A DNA stretch of 64,000 nucleotides from Algoriphagus antarcticus (lineage in GTDB: Bacteria; Bacteroidota; Bacteroidia; Cytophagales; Cyclobacteriaceae): contig NZ_MSSW01000044.1 in the NCBI RefSeq assembly GCF_002150685.1, forward strand, positions 60,548 to 124,547, read 5' to 3'. This document shows positions 43,054 through 55,125 of the stretch, in pieces. Numbering within the stretch: the stretch's first letter is position 1; each line of letters begins with the position of its first letter. The translations under genes and the position numbers were made by a program. Below the pieces are notes generated by a model. That model was not told the DNA's origin, searched no databases, and was given only the letters and a program-made list of their open reading frames with translations.

Positions 43054-45612
43054 ATGTCGATTACCCATAGTATTCCTTACTTTTTTATAGTAATGATTCT
43101 GGCATCATGTGCCAAAACTGTTAAGGAAGACCCCTCAAACCCGTCCCCGGCAAGGTCCGCGGAGGAAGAATTAGAAACTTTTCAATTAGAAGATGGATTC
43201 AAAATCCAACTGGTCGCTGCTGAACCGATGGTTGAGGATCCTGTTTTTATCACCTTTGATGAGGATGCGAGACTCTGGGTAATTGAGATGCGCGGGTTTA
43301 TGACAGATACTTTGGGTTCTGAGGAGGATAAACCAATTGGCAGAATCTCAGTACTGGAAGATGAAGATGGTGATGGCCTGATGGATAAAAGTACCATTTA
43401 CCTGGATAGTTTGATCATGCCCCGTGCTATAGGTTTTTTTGCAGATGGAGTGCTGGTCGCAGAAAATAAAGCTCTCTGGGTAACCCAAGATCTGGATGGA
43501 GACCTCAAGGCTGATACCAAGGTTTTACTCGATTCTACCTATGCTTACTCTGGAAACCCCGAGCATTCGGATAATGGATTGCTCAGAAATGTTGACAATT
43601 GGTATTACAATGCCAAGTCAAGATTGAGGTATAAATATCAGGATGGCGATTGGATCAGAGATTCCACAGAATTCCGTGGACAGTGGGGAATCAGTCAGGA
43701 TGATCAGGGTAGATTGTTTTACAATTACAATTGGTCTCAACTCCACGCAGATCTAGTTCCTCCAAATTATCTTTCCAGAAATCCCAATCACAGCCCATCA
43801 ACCGGAATCGATTATGGAGTGGCTCAGGATCGCAGAGTTTATCCGATTCGTCCTACTCCAGCAGTGAACAGAGGCTACATTCCAGGTGTTTTGGATGAGA
43901 ATCAGAGACTCATGGAGTTCACTGCAGCGTGTTCTCCTTTGGTTTTCAGAAGCACACTTTTTCCTGAGGAATATTATGGAAATGTATTTGTAGCAGAACC
44001 AGCGGGTAATTTGATAAAGAGGAATGTCTTATCTGAAAATGGTAATACCATCACAGGGAACGATCCAAATCCGGGCAAAGAGTTTTTAGCATCCACGGAT
44101 GAACGGTTTCGCCCTTCTTCATTTGCAACTGGACCCGATGGCGCGTTGTATATAGCCGATATTTATCGTGGTTTGATTCAGCACGGTGCTTTTATGACAC
44201 CTTATTTAGTGGAGCAGACAGTGGCAAGAGGATTGGAATTTCCAGTTCATTTGGGTAGGATTTGGAGGATTGTTCCTGAGGGAGAAACTACCAGAGCAAT
44301 GCCTAAACTTTCGCAAGCCAGCAACAAGGAATTAATAGATTTTCTTTCCGATAAAGACGGATGGTACAGAGATATGGCTCAGCGATTATTGGTGGAGAGC
44401 AATGACAAAAGTGTGAAAGATGGACTGATGGATTTGGCTTCTGATCTAAACGCAAGTGAATTGGGTAGATTCCATGCGCTTTGGACGCTTGAAGGATTAG
44501 GGCTACTGTCAGAAGATTTTCTTTTTTCAGTCTTGGAGAAATCTTCAGGTCTGATTCAAAATACAGCACTGAGATTATTAGAACCATTTGCGCAAGCTTC
44601 TTCAGCTACGCGATCTAAACTTGCACAAGCGATGGAAGATGCAGCTACAGAAGCTACAGAGCAAGAAGCACTTCAACTTGCTTTGAGTAGTTATGCGCTT
44701 TCAGCGGAGGCCAATGCAAAAGTTCTTTCCGCCACTTTCAAAGAGCATGGAGACGATCCGCTGATTAGAGATGCGATGATGAGCAGTTTGGCCGGTAGAG
44801 AATATGATTTCTTACAAAAGCTTTGGGCTTCTTCAGATTGGGGAAGTCAGGATCAGACAAAGGAAATTTTTCTGGAAACGCTGGCTTCAGCAGTTCTGAA
44901 AAATGGAAAACCTTCTGAGGTTACCGGACTTTTGACATTGGCGAATGCGAAAGAACTAGGATGGAAGGAAAATATTCTGATTTCCGGGATGTCAATTCAG
45001 GCTGCAAACTTGAAGGGCAAAGAGCTGATAGCTTTGAAATCTGAACCTTCACTTTTCAAGCGCACAGATCTTCCAATAGATGAAAATCGCTTGGATATGC
45101 TGATGCGGATATTTTCCTGGCCTGGATTTGTACCATCTGAAGTTGCGGTTTCAGAAAACCAATTAGATGAAAAGGGAATGCAGCAATTTGCTCAGGGCCG
45201 ACAGAAATTCTTGGTGACCTGTGCTGGCTGCCATGGATCGGACGGATCAGGTGCTACTAGAATGGGGCCGCCATTGGCTGGATCTGAGTGGGTGCTGGGA
45301 GATGAGCGGAGGCTTGCAATGATTTTATTGCATGGGTTGGAAGGCCCGATCGATGTGGCGGGAAAAACCTATGATGCTCCTGATATTCTTCCCGTTATGC
45401 CTTCGCATTCTACGATGGATGATGGGAGTATTGCAGCGATTTTAACATACATTAGAAATGAGTGGGGCAATCAAGCTCCGCTAATCTCAGGTCGCACAGT
45501 CAGCAAAACTCGCTTGACTACTCAAGGAAGAGTTTACCCATGGAAAGCCACAGATCTAAATGAGTACATAGAATCTTTGCCTCCTGCCGATACCCCAAAC
45601 CCTAATCTATGA
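43054..45612 (+). CDS. Lipoprotein PVC-type dehydrogenase with C-terminal cytochrome c domain
   Basis: An 852-residue protein with lipoprotein signal (HSIPYFFIVMILASC). The first 430 residues are a beta-propeller of the membrane-bound dehydrogenase type (FKIQLVAAEPMVEDPVFITF; DEDARLWVIEMRGF; FATGPDGALYIADIYRGLIQ), then a helical HEAT-like region (about 440-680), then a monohaem cytochrome c domain with Cys723-x-x-Cys726-His727 (TCAGCHGSDGSGA) and a possible axial Met in RMGPPL. It likely oxidises a sugar or alcohol in the periplasm and passes electrons on. ATG at 43054 gives a proper lipobox; earlier in-frame ATG 42937 does not. The stop overlaps the next gene by 4 nt. Confidence 0.88.
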   Translation: MSITHSIPYFFIVMILASCAKTVKEDPSNPSPARSAEEELETFQLEDGFKIQLVAAEPMVEDPVFITFDEDARLWVIEMRGFMTDTLGSEEDKPIGRISVLEDEDGDGLMDKSTIYLDSLIMPRAIGFFADGVLVAENKALWVTQDLDGDLKADTKVLLDSTYAYSGNPEHSDNGLLRNVDNWYYNAKSRLRYKYQDGDWIRDSTEFRGQWGISQDDQGRLFYNYNWSQLHADLVPPNYLSRNPNHSPSTGIDYGVAQDRRVYPIRPTPAVNRGYIPGVLDENQRLMEFTAACSPLVFRSTLFPEEYYGNVFVAEPAGNLIKRNVLSENGNTITGNDPNPGKEFLASTDERFRPSSFATGPDGALYIADIYRGLIQHGAFMTPYLVEQTVARGLEFPVHLGRIWRIVPEGETTRAMPKLSQASNKELIDFLSDKDGWYRDMAQRLLVESNDKSVKDGLMDLASDLNASELGRFHALWTLEGLGLLSEDFLFSVLEKSSGLIQNTALRLLEPFAQASSATRSKLAQAMEDAATEATEQEALQLALSSYALSAEANAKVLSATFKEHGDDPLIRDAMMSSLAGREYDFLQKLWASSDWGSQDQTKEIFLETLASAVLKNGKPSEVTGLLTLANAKELGWKENILISGMSIQAANLKGKELIALKSEPSLFKRTDLPIDENRLDMLMRIFSWPGFVPSEVAVSENQLDEKGMQQFAQGRQKFLVTCAGCHGSDGSGATRMGPPLAGSEWVLGDERRLAMILLHGLEGPIDVAGKTYDAPDILPVMPSHSTMDDGSIAAILTYIRNEWGNQAPLISGRTVSKTRLTTQGRVYPWKATDLNEYIESLPPADTPNPNL

Positions 45613-46706
45613 AGTCCCTTAAAACCATTTTCACCAGGTTCGGTGCTGAAAGGAGGAGTTTCATCAAAACCGCCAGCTTGGGAGCAATGGCGATGACCTT
45701 CCCACTTCCGTCTATGCCTAATTATCTTAAGGATGTGCCGATGGGTGTGGTCGTACATTCCTACGGAGCGAGGTGGCAATCTAAAGAAGGCAGTCAAAAG
45801 TATCCTGCTTTCGCAGATGCGATCGATATGATGGAGCATTGTAAGCAAATCGGTGCTGGTGGAGTGCAAGTGCTGGTGAGCGGTTGGGCAAATGATTTTG
45901 CCAAAAAGGTACGTGATCGCCGGGAAAAGTTAGACTTATACTTAGAGGGAAGTATTGGCCTTCCAAAATCAGCTGATCAAGTTGCCAAATTTGAAGCTGA
46001 AGTTTTGGATGCAAAAGAAGCAGGAGCTACTGTATTACGAACGGCCTGCTTGAGTGGAAGGCGATATGTGAATTTCAAAACTCCCGAAGAGTATAAAACC
46101 TTCAAGCAAAATGCTTTGAAGTCCATAGAATTGGCTGAGCCGATAGTGCGAAAGCATAAAATGAAGCTAGCCGTAGAGAACCATAAAGACTGGACAGCAA
46201 AAGAACTGGAGTCAATTATCCTTAATCTTGGCAGTGAATGGGTAGGAGTGACGTTGGATTTTGGTAACAATGTGTCATTCTTAGAAAACCCGATGGAAGT
46301 CATCAAGACTTTGGCTCCATATGCTTTTTCCACCCATGTGAAAGATATGGGCGTGAAGGATTACAAAGATGGTTTTCTGCTTTCTGAGGTTCCGCTTGGC
46401 GAGGGGATTGTGGATGTCAAAGCAGGAGTAGATTGGTGCAAAAAATTCAATCCTGATATTACTTTTACGCTGGAAATGATCACACGTGATCCATTGGAAA
46501 TTCCTTACTTGACTGATGGCTATTGGGCTACTTTTGAGGATGCATCTGCTCAAGAAACTGCAATGACGCTACGACTTATAAGGGAAAAAACTTATGCGGG
46601 CAAACTACCACACGTTACCGGACTCAGTCCTGAGGAGATACTTGCCTATGAAGAGCAGAACGTTGTCTCATGCCTGAAATACAGTCGTAATTCTCTCGGA
46701 TTGTAG
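45609..46706 (+). CDS. Tat-exported sugar phosphate isomerase/epimerase-like TIM-barrel protein
   Basis: A 365-residue xylose-isomerase-like TIM barrel with a Tat signal at the N-terminus (ERRSFIKTASLGAMAMTFPL). Barrel features include MEHCKQIGAGGVQVL, LRTACLSGRRYVNF, KHKMKLAVENHKDWTAKELE (metal-ligand Glu and His) and VGVTLDFGNNVSF with Asp, then THVKDMGVKDY. Members isomerise or epimerise sugars, or eliminate from 3-keto-sugars, using a divalent metal. It overlaps the dehydrogenase gene by 4 nt (ATGA), so the two are coupled; the pair suggests oxidation followed by a second step on the same sugar in the periplasm. Confidence 0.85.
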   Translation: MKSLKTIFTRFGAERRSFIKTASLGAMAMTFPLPSMPNYLKDVPMGVVVHSYGARWQSKEGSQKYPAFADAIDMMEHCKQIGAGGVQVLVSGWANDFAKKVRDRREKLDLYLEGSIGLPKSADQVAKFEAEVLDAKEAGATVLRTACLSGRRYVNFKTPEEYKTFKQNALKSIELAEPIVRKHKMKLAVENHKDWTAKELESIILNLGSEWVGVTLDFGNNVSFLENPMEVIKTLAPYAFSTHVKDMGVKDYKDGFLLSEVPLGEGIVDVKAGVDWCKKFNPDITFTLEMITRDPLEIPYLTDGYWATFEDASAQETAMTLRLIREKTYAGKLPHVTGLSPEEILAYEEQNVVSCLKYSRNSLGL

Positions 46707-46725
46707 TGCTTAATATTAAACTTTG

Positions 46726-46873
46726 TGATTATACGGAATCTTGCCAGTAAAAAATTTATAGGATCGAAGGTCCAAAGACACATTGAATTCTGGTTTACTT
46801 AGGTCTTCGGTCATCGTTCTTCCAACCCGTTGACCAAAGAGAATTCGCTTACTGGCAGAAAAGCTTACATACA
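46726..46873 (+). repeat. Inverted-end intergenic repeat, copy A
   Basis: Begins TGATTATACGGAATCTTGCC and ends TTACTGGCAGAAAAGCTTAC (ending about 46868-46873); TCTTGCCAGTA at the left end faces its near-complement TTACTGGCAG at the right. Very similar to copies at 52392-52531 and 59321-59467. No coding capacity. Confidence 0.8.
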
Positions 46874-46912
46874 GATTAAACTTTAACCTATTAAACTTTA
46901 ACCTTAATAAAC

Positions 46913-47710
46913 ATGTCTCAAGAAACCAACACCAACAAATTACCCGGAATCAAACTTTTTGATCTAAGTGGAAAATCAGCAATCGTCACCGGAGGTTCGA
47001 AAGGACTTGGATTGGCAATGGCCGAAGGTTTAGCCTCAGCCGGAGCCAATGTAATGTTGGTGAGTAGAACTCTGAGTGAAGGAGAGGAATCAGCCAAGAG
47101 AATCGCTTACCTCTATGGAGTGAAAGCTATTGCATTTGAAGCGGATGTTGTGAACAAAGATCAGACAGAAGCCATGTCAAAAGCGGCTTTTGATGCATTT
47201 GGAACTATAGATATTCTGATTAATAGCGCTGGAATCAATATTCGTGGAGCGATAGATGAATTGCAGTTGGAAGAGTTCAGCAAAGTGATGGATATCAATG
47301 TGACCGGAACATGGCTATGCTGCAAAGCCGTAACTCCTTATATGAAGGAAGCCGGGAAAGGAAGTATCATCAATTTGGCGAGTACGCTGGGATTGGTTGG
47401 CCTATCGAATCGAACACCTTATGCATCGAGCAAGGGCGCAGTAGTTCAGATGACTCGTGCGCTTGGATTGGAGTTTGCTCCGTTCAATATTACGGTCAAT
47501 GCGATTTGCCCTGGGCCGTTTTTGACAGAAATGAACTTACCTATTGCCGGTACTGAAGAGGGAAAGAAATTTATCGTTGGTGCGACAGCACTTGGTAGAT
47601 GGGGGAGATTGGAAGAGATCCAAGGAGCGGCTATTTACTTAGCTTCGGATGCGGGAACATATATGGTGGGCTCGATGCTTACTGTGGATGGGGGCTGGAC
47701 GGCGAGGTGA
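46913..47710 (+). CDS. SDR-family oxidoreductase (gluconate 5-dehydrogenase-like)
   Basis: A 265-residue classical short-chain dehydrogenase. The cofactor motif is T26GGSKGLG33, the NSAG motif is INSAGINIRGA, and the catalytic residues are Asn129, Ser157, Tyr170 and Lys174 (TPYASSKGAV). The C-terminus IYLASDAGTYMVGSMLTVDG is typical. It resembles gluconate 5-dehydrogenase and related polyol or sugar-acid dehydrogenases; NAD(P) choice is not clear. It lies 206 nt after the isomerase gene with repeat copy A between, preceded by a doubled TTAAACTTTAACC (46876-46905). Confidence 0.9.
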   Translation: MSQETNTNKLPGIKLFDLSGKSAIVTGGSKGLGLAMAEGLASAGANVMLVSRTLSEGEESAKRIAYLYGVKAIAFEADVVNKDQTEAMSKAAFDAFGTIDILINSAGINIRGAIDELQLEEFSKVMDINVTGTWLCCKAVTPYMKEAGKGSIINLASTLGLVGLSNRTPYASSKGAVVQMTRALGLEFAPFNITVNAICPGPFLTEMNLPIAGTEEGKKFIVGATALGRWGRLEEIQGAAIYLASDAGTYMVGSMLTVDGGWTAR

Positions 47711-47883
47711 AGGCTAGTCTCTCGCAACGGCGCAACGGCGCAACTTTTTTCTTTCCTCAACTTCCAGGGGTGTTTTCAGAGATTTACAATACTGCTTTTG
47801 TTACTTACTTGGGATTATAAATCTTCTGATAGTTCTTCGGGATTGCAAATTCCGAAGAGCGGCTGTATAGTTTGCGCAAGTCT

Positions 47884-48600
47884 TCAGACTTGTGCTTTTT
47901 TGATTTTGAGTCTTTCAATAGTATTCTTGACATAATTTCTATACCACTCGATCTCACAGGAAGCTGCGTATTCTTCATATTCTTTGATAGTTAAATCAAG
48001 ATCTGGTTTCAAAGAATCTGCCTCAATAGAAGTAAGCTTTCTTGCCCAATACTTATGGCTTTTATTCATCGATCTAATGGTATCGACAGGATCTTTTAGT
48101 TTCTCAGGAAAGCCAAGTTCATCGATTATTGATTGAATTAAGGGATTATGACTCTCGTCAAAAGCTTGTCCAGAATCAGCGATCAAATCAGCGTAATCAT
48201 TTAAGATGATTAAGTTATCAAATGGGTGGTATATTTTAGAATTTCCAAAGGCAAGGGCAATCCATTTTTCAGCTTCTTTGTAATTCGAAAGCAATCTATT
48301 GCCTCTTATCAATAAGTTTAGGACCAAAATATAATTGGAAGGGTAATCTTCCGGTTCCATATTCTCAACCACAATTTCAAAATGGGCAATAGCTTGTGCA
48401 TATTGTTCTGACATCCAATAGGTATGAGCGATTTGATTATTCTGAATAATCTGAAGGACATCCTCATCATAGGAATCTCGCACTTCGTCTATGTAGTCAT
48501 TAATCAACTTTATTTTAGATTCTAAGTGGGTGCTGTCTCTAAAGAGTTTTAGCATCACCTCTTTCGGGAAAAAATCTTTTTGGAGTTGTTCTCGGTTCAT
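47884..48600 (-). CDS. Helical TPR-like protein of unknown function
   Basis: A 238-residue cytoplasmic protein with no signal or membrane segment. It is helical with TPR-like pairs, for example AYWMSEQYAQAIAHFEIVVENM-type sequence (HTYWMSEQYAQAIAHFEIVV) and LLIRGNRLLSNYKEAEKWIA. I do not recognise a named family. It overlaps the downstream end of the DUF1648 gene by 4 nt, so the two are probably cotranslated. Confidence 0.65.
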   Translation of the reverse strand: MNREQLQKDFFPKEVMLKLFRDSTHLESKIKLINDYIDEVRDSYDEDVLQIIQNNQIAHTYWMSEQYAQAIAHFEIVVENMEPEDYPSNYILVLNLLIRGNRLLSNYKEAEKWIALAFGNSKIYHPFDNLIILNDYADLIADSGQAFDESHNPLIQSIIDELGFPEKLKDPVDTIRSMNKSHKYWARKLTSIEADSLKPDLDLTIKEYEEYAASCEIEWYRNYVKNTIERLKIKKAQV

Positions 48601-49124
48601 TGTGGCTGAAGTTTCTTATTGATTCTAAATGAATTGGCAATAAAGTAAACTAAGGGTATAAAAAGAAATCCTAAGCAAAGTGGCGTAAACCAAATGCCTA
48701 ATCCGTCTTCAACACCTTGGGCAATTTGGATATTTTTAAATACTATAAACCCAAAAATAAGTGCTATTATCATTTTCAGGTACTTTATCATTCGTGTTAT
48801 ATTCCTGTATTGAGCGGGCGCGTTCGCTTGTGTGATTTGAATTGGGTAGTTGAAAATTTCTGGAAACTTGTTTAGAAATGTCAATCCAAAAAATAGGATA
48901 CTAGACATAATCGGTATAACGAATAATGTTGCTTTTCCTCCAAATTTATCCGGCGATCCAGCGGCGTTGAAGTGAATTGGGATAGAATCGGGCAGGCTGG
49001 AATAATTAGAGATTACCAATCCCCAAATCGCTAAAATTGCCAACCATCCGAACGATTCAAGAATTATGTCGGCAACATTTAGTTTTAATTTGATCCTTGG
49101 TTTTTCTTCCATTCCTTGATCCAC
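48597..49124 (-). CDS. DUF1648 domain membrane protein (SdpI-like)
   Basis: A 175-residue protein with four hydrophobic helices. The stretch SSLPDSIPIHFNAAGSPDKF is the DUF1648 signature found in SdpI immunity/signal-transduction proteins and related membrane proteins. Function here is unknown. Start GTG at 49124, or ATG at 49112. Its stop overlaps the start of the TPR-like gene (ATGA). Confidence 0.82.
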   Translation of the reverse strand: MDQGMEEKPRIKLKLNVADIILESFGWLAILAIWGLVISNYSSLPDSIPIHFNAAGSPDKFGGKATLFVIPIMSSILFFGLTFLNKFPEIFNYPIQITQANAPAQYRNITRMIKYLKMIIALIFGFIVFKNIQIAQGVEDGLGIWFTPLCLGFLFIPLVYFIANSFRINKKLQPQ

Positions 49125-49149
49125 TTTATTTCAGATAATCTTTTGGAAT

Positions 49150-49680
49150 CTAGTTTTTCGGCAGATACTTTTCTGGAATAGGATTCTCTTCTGATTCCTG
49201 CATCCAGTAGATATTGATAATCCACCATCTATTGCCATCATTTAAAAGCTGAATACTGTTAATTCCTCTCGCAAATGGCGTATCCATAGATTCGTTATTG
49301 TAGGAATTGTAGGTGCTGAATACCTCTGTGATATTGCCAAATGTGTCTTCAGTTCTATGGATTTCTTTCTCAAAGAATCCGATTTCAACCAACATTTTCC
49401 CAGCTCTAGCAATGTAGTCTTCCGGCGTCATGAAGGTAGCACCGATTACACCAGCTTGGTTTTTACCTGTGGGGATCAACTTGGCGTCAGGATGAAATAA
49501 GTATTTGAATAGCTCCCAATCTCTTTCTACGTCCTTTTCACCAGAAATAACTCCATACAAAGTTTCTATAGTGCCATCTAGCGTCTGTACTTTGATCAGG
49601 TACTTGTCATCAGATGATTGCGCATTTACGGTCATCGAAAGGGTACCGCATACGATAACTAGGATTGATAATTTTTTCAT
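49150..49680 (-). CDS. Exported NTF2-like protein
   Basis: A 176-residue protein with a signal peptide (KKLSILVIVCGTLSMTVNAQ) and an NTF2-like domain: LYGVISGEKDVERDWELFKY, HPDAKLIPTG, GKMLVEIGFFEKEIHRTEDT, GINSIQLLNDGNRWWIINIY. These cone-shaped domains often bind small hydrophobic ligands; no catalytic assignment is possible. ATG at 49680 is chosen; a start 14 codons earlier is less likely since it would bury the signal. Confidence 0.75.
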   Translation of the reverse strand: MKKLSILVIVCGTLSMTVNAQSSDDKYLIKVQTLDGTIETLYGVISGEKDVERDWELFKYLFHPDAKLIPTGKNQAGVIGATFMTPEDYIARAGKMLVEIGFFEKEIHRTEDTFGNITEVFSTYNSYNNESMDTPFARGINSIQLLNDGNRWWIINIYWMQESEENPIPEKYLPKN

Positions 49681-49768
49681 AAGATTGGGATTAAATGGTT
49701 TGGTGACACCACTTTTTCTCAAGTAGAAGATTCAAGCATCTTAAGAAATGATTAACACTGGCAAATTC

Positions 49769-49848
49769 GCTACTTCGGTCAACCGTCACCCGTCATCGGT
49801 CAATTAAAGCAAAGGAAATAAGGCTACTGACATCATTTCGAATAATCA
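49769..49848 (+). repeat. Degenerate repeat fragment, left of the DUF2207 gene
   Basis: GCTACTTCGGTCA...AAAGCAAAGGAAAT...CTGACATCA...ATAATCA shares order and spacing with 51676-51748 and a weaker TTCGGTCATCGG-type core with the inverted-end repeats. Confidence 0.5.
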
Positions 49849-49863
49849 TAATTTCTAATTCAA

Positions 49864-51537
49864 CTACCAGCTTCCGCCTCCACCACCACCAAATCCGCCT
49901 CCGGATGATCCACCACCGCCCGAACTTGAGGGGGAACTCACCATCGTAGCTTGTGTGGACTTGATGGAATCGTTGAATGATTTGGAGAAATGATTCATAG
50001 TCATGATTCTGCCTGTTGAAGAATAGTACCAAGTTGGAGGTTGGATATTCAGAGCATCGAATTTTTTCGCCCATTTATCAAACATCCCAAAAGCCAACGC
50101 ATAGCTCATAGTGGATTCGAAATAAGTAGGATCTTCTTTGAGAAGCATTTTGAGCTTGTTCTCCTCAGCTACTTTGATGAACTGTTTGAAACCTTTCAGC
50201 TCAGATAAAATGGCTGTTCCTTCTTTGTTTTTTTTGATCATAAACTGGCTCATGATCATTAAGAAAAGGAGAGAAACTCCCACCGCAATAGCTGCTATTA
50301 TTCCCCAGAAAAACAGGAAGGATGGCGTAAGAATAAAAATCAGAATTACTAAGCCTCCAATTGTGAAATTCTTTATTCTGCGAGACTTGTTCACATAGTA
50401 AACCTGAGCTGCATCTTTTAGACCACCACTTGCGGTGCTCATCGTAGTGTAGAACTTTTCTTTGAGACTACTTACGAGCACTTCTGTTTTGCTGGCAAAT
50501 AATCCATTGAAGAGTTGGCGCTGATATAAAGGTGCGTCTGCTTCAATTTCTTTCAATTTAGCGAGTCTGGTGTCATCCTTGGCAAACCATCCTTTTTCAT
50601 CAATCTCCTCAATAGTCAGGTAGCCATGGGAAGCCCAAAAAGGAATAAGTGAGATCAAGTCTGCCGTATCCCCAGAATCATCGATCAAGTAACCCACCAT
50701 GGCTGGATCCATACCTTTAGGCGGATAGTAACTCGTGGTGGTGGTGACATGATCGTCTTTGCCATGCTTTTTCCAGATCGCATAAAAAGCAATATAGACT
50801 AACGGCAAAATGAATACCCATCCATAGTTAGTCCAAAATGGCCAAAGTGGTTTGATTTCTTTCACACTTCCCAAAGGCAATTTCAACAAAACTGTTACCG
50901 CTTCTCCACCAAAAGAAACCACATCAGGCTTGGTGGTGCCTGAGAAAATGCCATTAGAATAAGTAGTCTTAAAATCTGAAGAGGGAACAGCTGAGCCAAC
51001 AGTTCCAGAATATAGAAAGTAGTCTCCCTCATTCAGCGTCACTCCCTCTGGTATATGAACGGTGAAATCAATTTTATTGAAAGGAGCATACCAGTCGCTC
51101 GGCTTGATGTTCCAATAGAATTGGATTGCCTCTTTTTGGTGGATGAAAGCATTTTCAACTCTATACCGGATTTCGTACTGCTGTGGGCCTTCAAGCGTAA
51201 TATCAGCATCTCCGATCTTGATCTGCAAATTATCAGACATTTTCTGTCCAAATGCCGAGGGAGCATCAAACTTATAGCCCGGAACTTTGATGTTGCTAAG
51301 TTTGATTTTACGGGTTTCTTGCTTGCCATCCTCGGTTAGCAAATCATAGGAAGTAAGAATATCCCGAAAGATTCCATGTTTTGGAACTTCAAAATTGAGA
51401 TTGTATTTCTCAACTACATCAAAGTAACCTTCTTCGTGAATTGTGATATCCACACTGTAGGAAGTCACTGTGAAATCTTGGGCAAAAACTTCTAGCTGCG
51501 CAAAAAGGAAGATTAATAAAAATAATTTTTTTTTCAT
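49864..51537 (-). CDS. DUF2207 domain membrane protein with glycine-rich tail
   Basis: A 557-residue exported membrane protein: signal peptide (FLLIFLFAQLEVFAQ), an extracytoplasmic DUF2207 domain (YSVDITIHEEGYFDVVEKYN; YNLNFEVPKHGIFRDI), a membrane helix (WVFILPLVYIAFYAIWKKHG), a cytoplasmic part (PKGMDPAMVGYLIDDSGDTA), two more helices near residue 400 and a glycine/serine-rich end (SSGGGFGGGGGGSW). Such proteins are commonly encoded next to LemA, as here (gene 51751-52311, 213 nt upstream). Function is unknown. ATG at 51537 is preferred over 51549. Confidence 0.88.
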   Translation of the reverse strand: MKKKLFLLIFLFAQLEVFAQDFTVTSYSVDITIHEEGYFDVVEKYNLNFEVPKHGIFRDILTSYDLLTEDGKQETRKIKLSNIKVPGYKFDAPSAFGQKMSDNLQIKIGDADITLEGPQQYEIRYRVENAFIHQKEAIQFYWNIKPSDWYAPFNKIDFTVHIPEGVTLNEGDYFLYSGTVGSAVPSSDFKTTYSNGIFSGTTKPDVVSFGGEAVTVLLKLPLGSVKEIKPLWPFWTNYGWVFILPLVYIAFYAIWKKHGKDDHVTTTTSYYPPKGMDPAMVGYLIDDSGDTADLISLIPFWASHGYLTIEEIDEKGWFAKDDTRLAKLKEIEADAPLYQRQLFNGLFASKTEVLVSSLKEKFYTTMSTASGGLKDAAQVYYVNKSRRIKNFTIGGLVILIFILTPSFLFFWGIIAAIAVGVSLLFLMIMSQFMIKKNKEGTAILSELKGFKQFIKVAEENKLKMLLKEDPTYFESTMSYALAFGMFDKWAKKFDALNIQPPTWYYSSTGRIMTMNHFSKSFNDSIKSTQATMVSSPSSSGGGGSSGGGFGGGGGGSW

Positions 51538-51675
51538 ACTAGTGCTCATGTACCTACAAAGCTTAACTGAAGATTTGTAAGGATAATTGTTCTCTAATTA
51601 AGAATTAGGTATTTCTTCCTTTCTGAAAATATATTGACAAAAGCATCATAGAATAAGCTCCAATCTGGGTTTTAG

Positions 51676-51748
51676 GCTACTTCGGTCACCGGTCTTCTGT
51701 CTGGTAAAGCAAAGAAATTATGGATACTGGCATCAAAAAGGATAATCA
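51676..51748 (+). repeat. Degenerate repeat fragment, right of the DUF2207 gene
   Basis: GGCTACTTCGGTCACCGGTC...AAAGCAAAGAAATTA...ACTGGCATCA...ATAATCA. Direct-orientation partner of the fragment at 49769-49848, so the pair flanks the DUF2207 gene. Confidence 0.5.
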
Positions 51749-51750
51749 GA

Positions 51751-52311
51751 TTAAGTAAAACTCACTTTAACATTCTCGCGACTTTCTGGCTCAGCTTCGA
51801 AATAGTCAAAATGCTGATAGCTGAACATCCCTGCGAAAAGAACTCCCGGGAAGCTTTCTCCATAAGTATTGTTTTCGCGGACAGTGCCATTGTAATACCG
51901 TCTTGCTCGCTCAAGATTTTCCTCGATTTCATTCAGTTTATCCTGAAGTTGGAGGAAGTTGGTGTTTGCTTTCAGATCGGGATAGGCCTCGCTAAGCGCA
52001 AAAACACTTCTAAGTGTTTTCTGAAGCTGGCTCTCTGCCTGGATTTGCTTATTGATATCACCAGAAGGCACTGCCATCGCGGAATTCCTAGCTTGGATCA
52101 CAGCTTCCAGCGTTTCTTTTTCATGGCTTGCATAGCCTTTTACAGTTTCCACAAGATTTGGAATTAGGTCATAGCGTCGCTTTAGAGCCACATCTATATT
52201 ACTCCAGCCGTCTTTAACGGTGTTTTTGTTTTTGACAAAACGATTGAAAACACCAACTAGAATAACTCCCAGAAGCAGAATGATCCCAACAATAATGAGC
52301 AGTATTACCAT
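51751..52311 (-). CDS. LemA family protein
   Basis: A 186-residue protein with an N-terminal membrane anchor (VILLIIVGIILLLGVILVGV), then the LemA core: NRFVKNKNTVKDGWSNIDVA, LKRRYDLIPNLVETVKGYAS, HEKETLEAVIQARNSA, LQDKLNEIEENLERARRYYN and GTVRENNTYGESFPG. LemA forms a helical bundle outside or at the membrane; its role is unclear. Pairing with a DUF2207 gene is common. Confidence 0.93.
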   Translation of the reverse strand: MVILLIIVGIILLLGVILVGVFNRFVKNKNTVKDGWSNIDVALKRRYDLIPNLVETVKGYASHEKETLEAVIQARNSAMAVPSGDINKQIQAESQLQKTLRSVFALSEAYPDLKANTNFLQLQDKLNEIEENLERARRYYNGTVRENNTYGESFPGVLFAGMFSYQHFDYFEAEPESRENVKVSFT

Positions 52312-55069
<2,758 letters not shown>

Positions 55070-55093
55070 TTAGAGTTTGTAAAGTGAAATAGT

Positions 55094-55125
55094 AAAGGTG
55101 ATCTGGAAACGGATCACCTTTTTTT
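55094..55125 (+). terminator. Rho-independent terminator of katG
   Basis: AAAGGTGATC (55094-55103), an 8-nt loop and GATCACCTTT form a strong stem, followed by TTTTTTT. It sits 25 nt past the katG stop. Confidence 0.92.
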
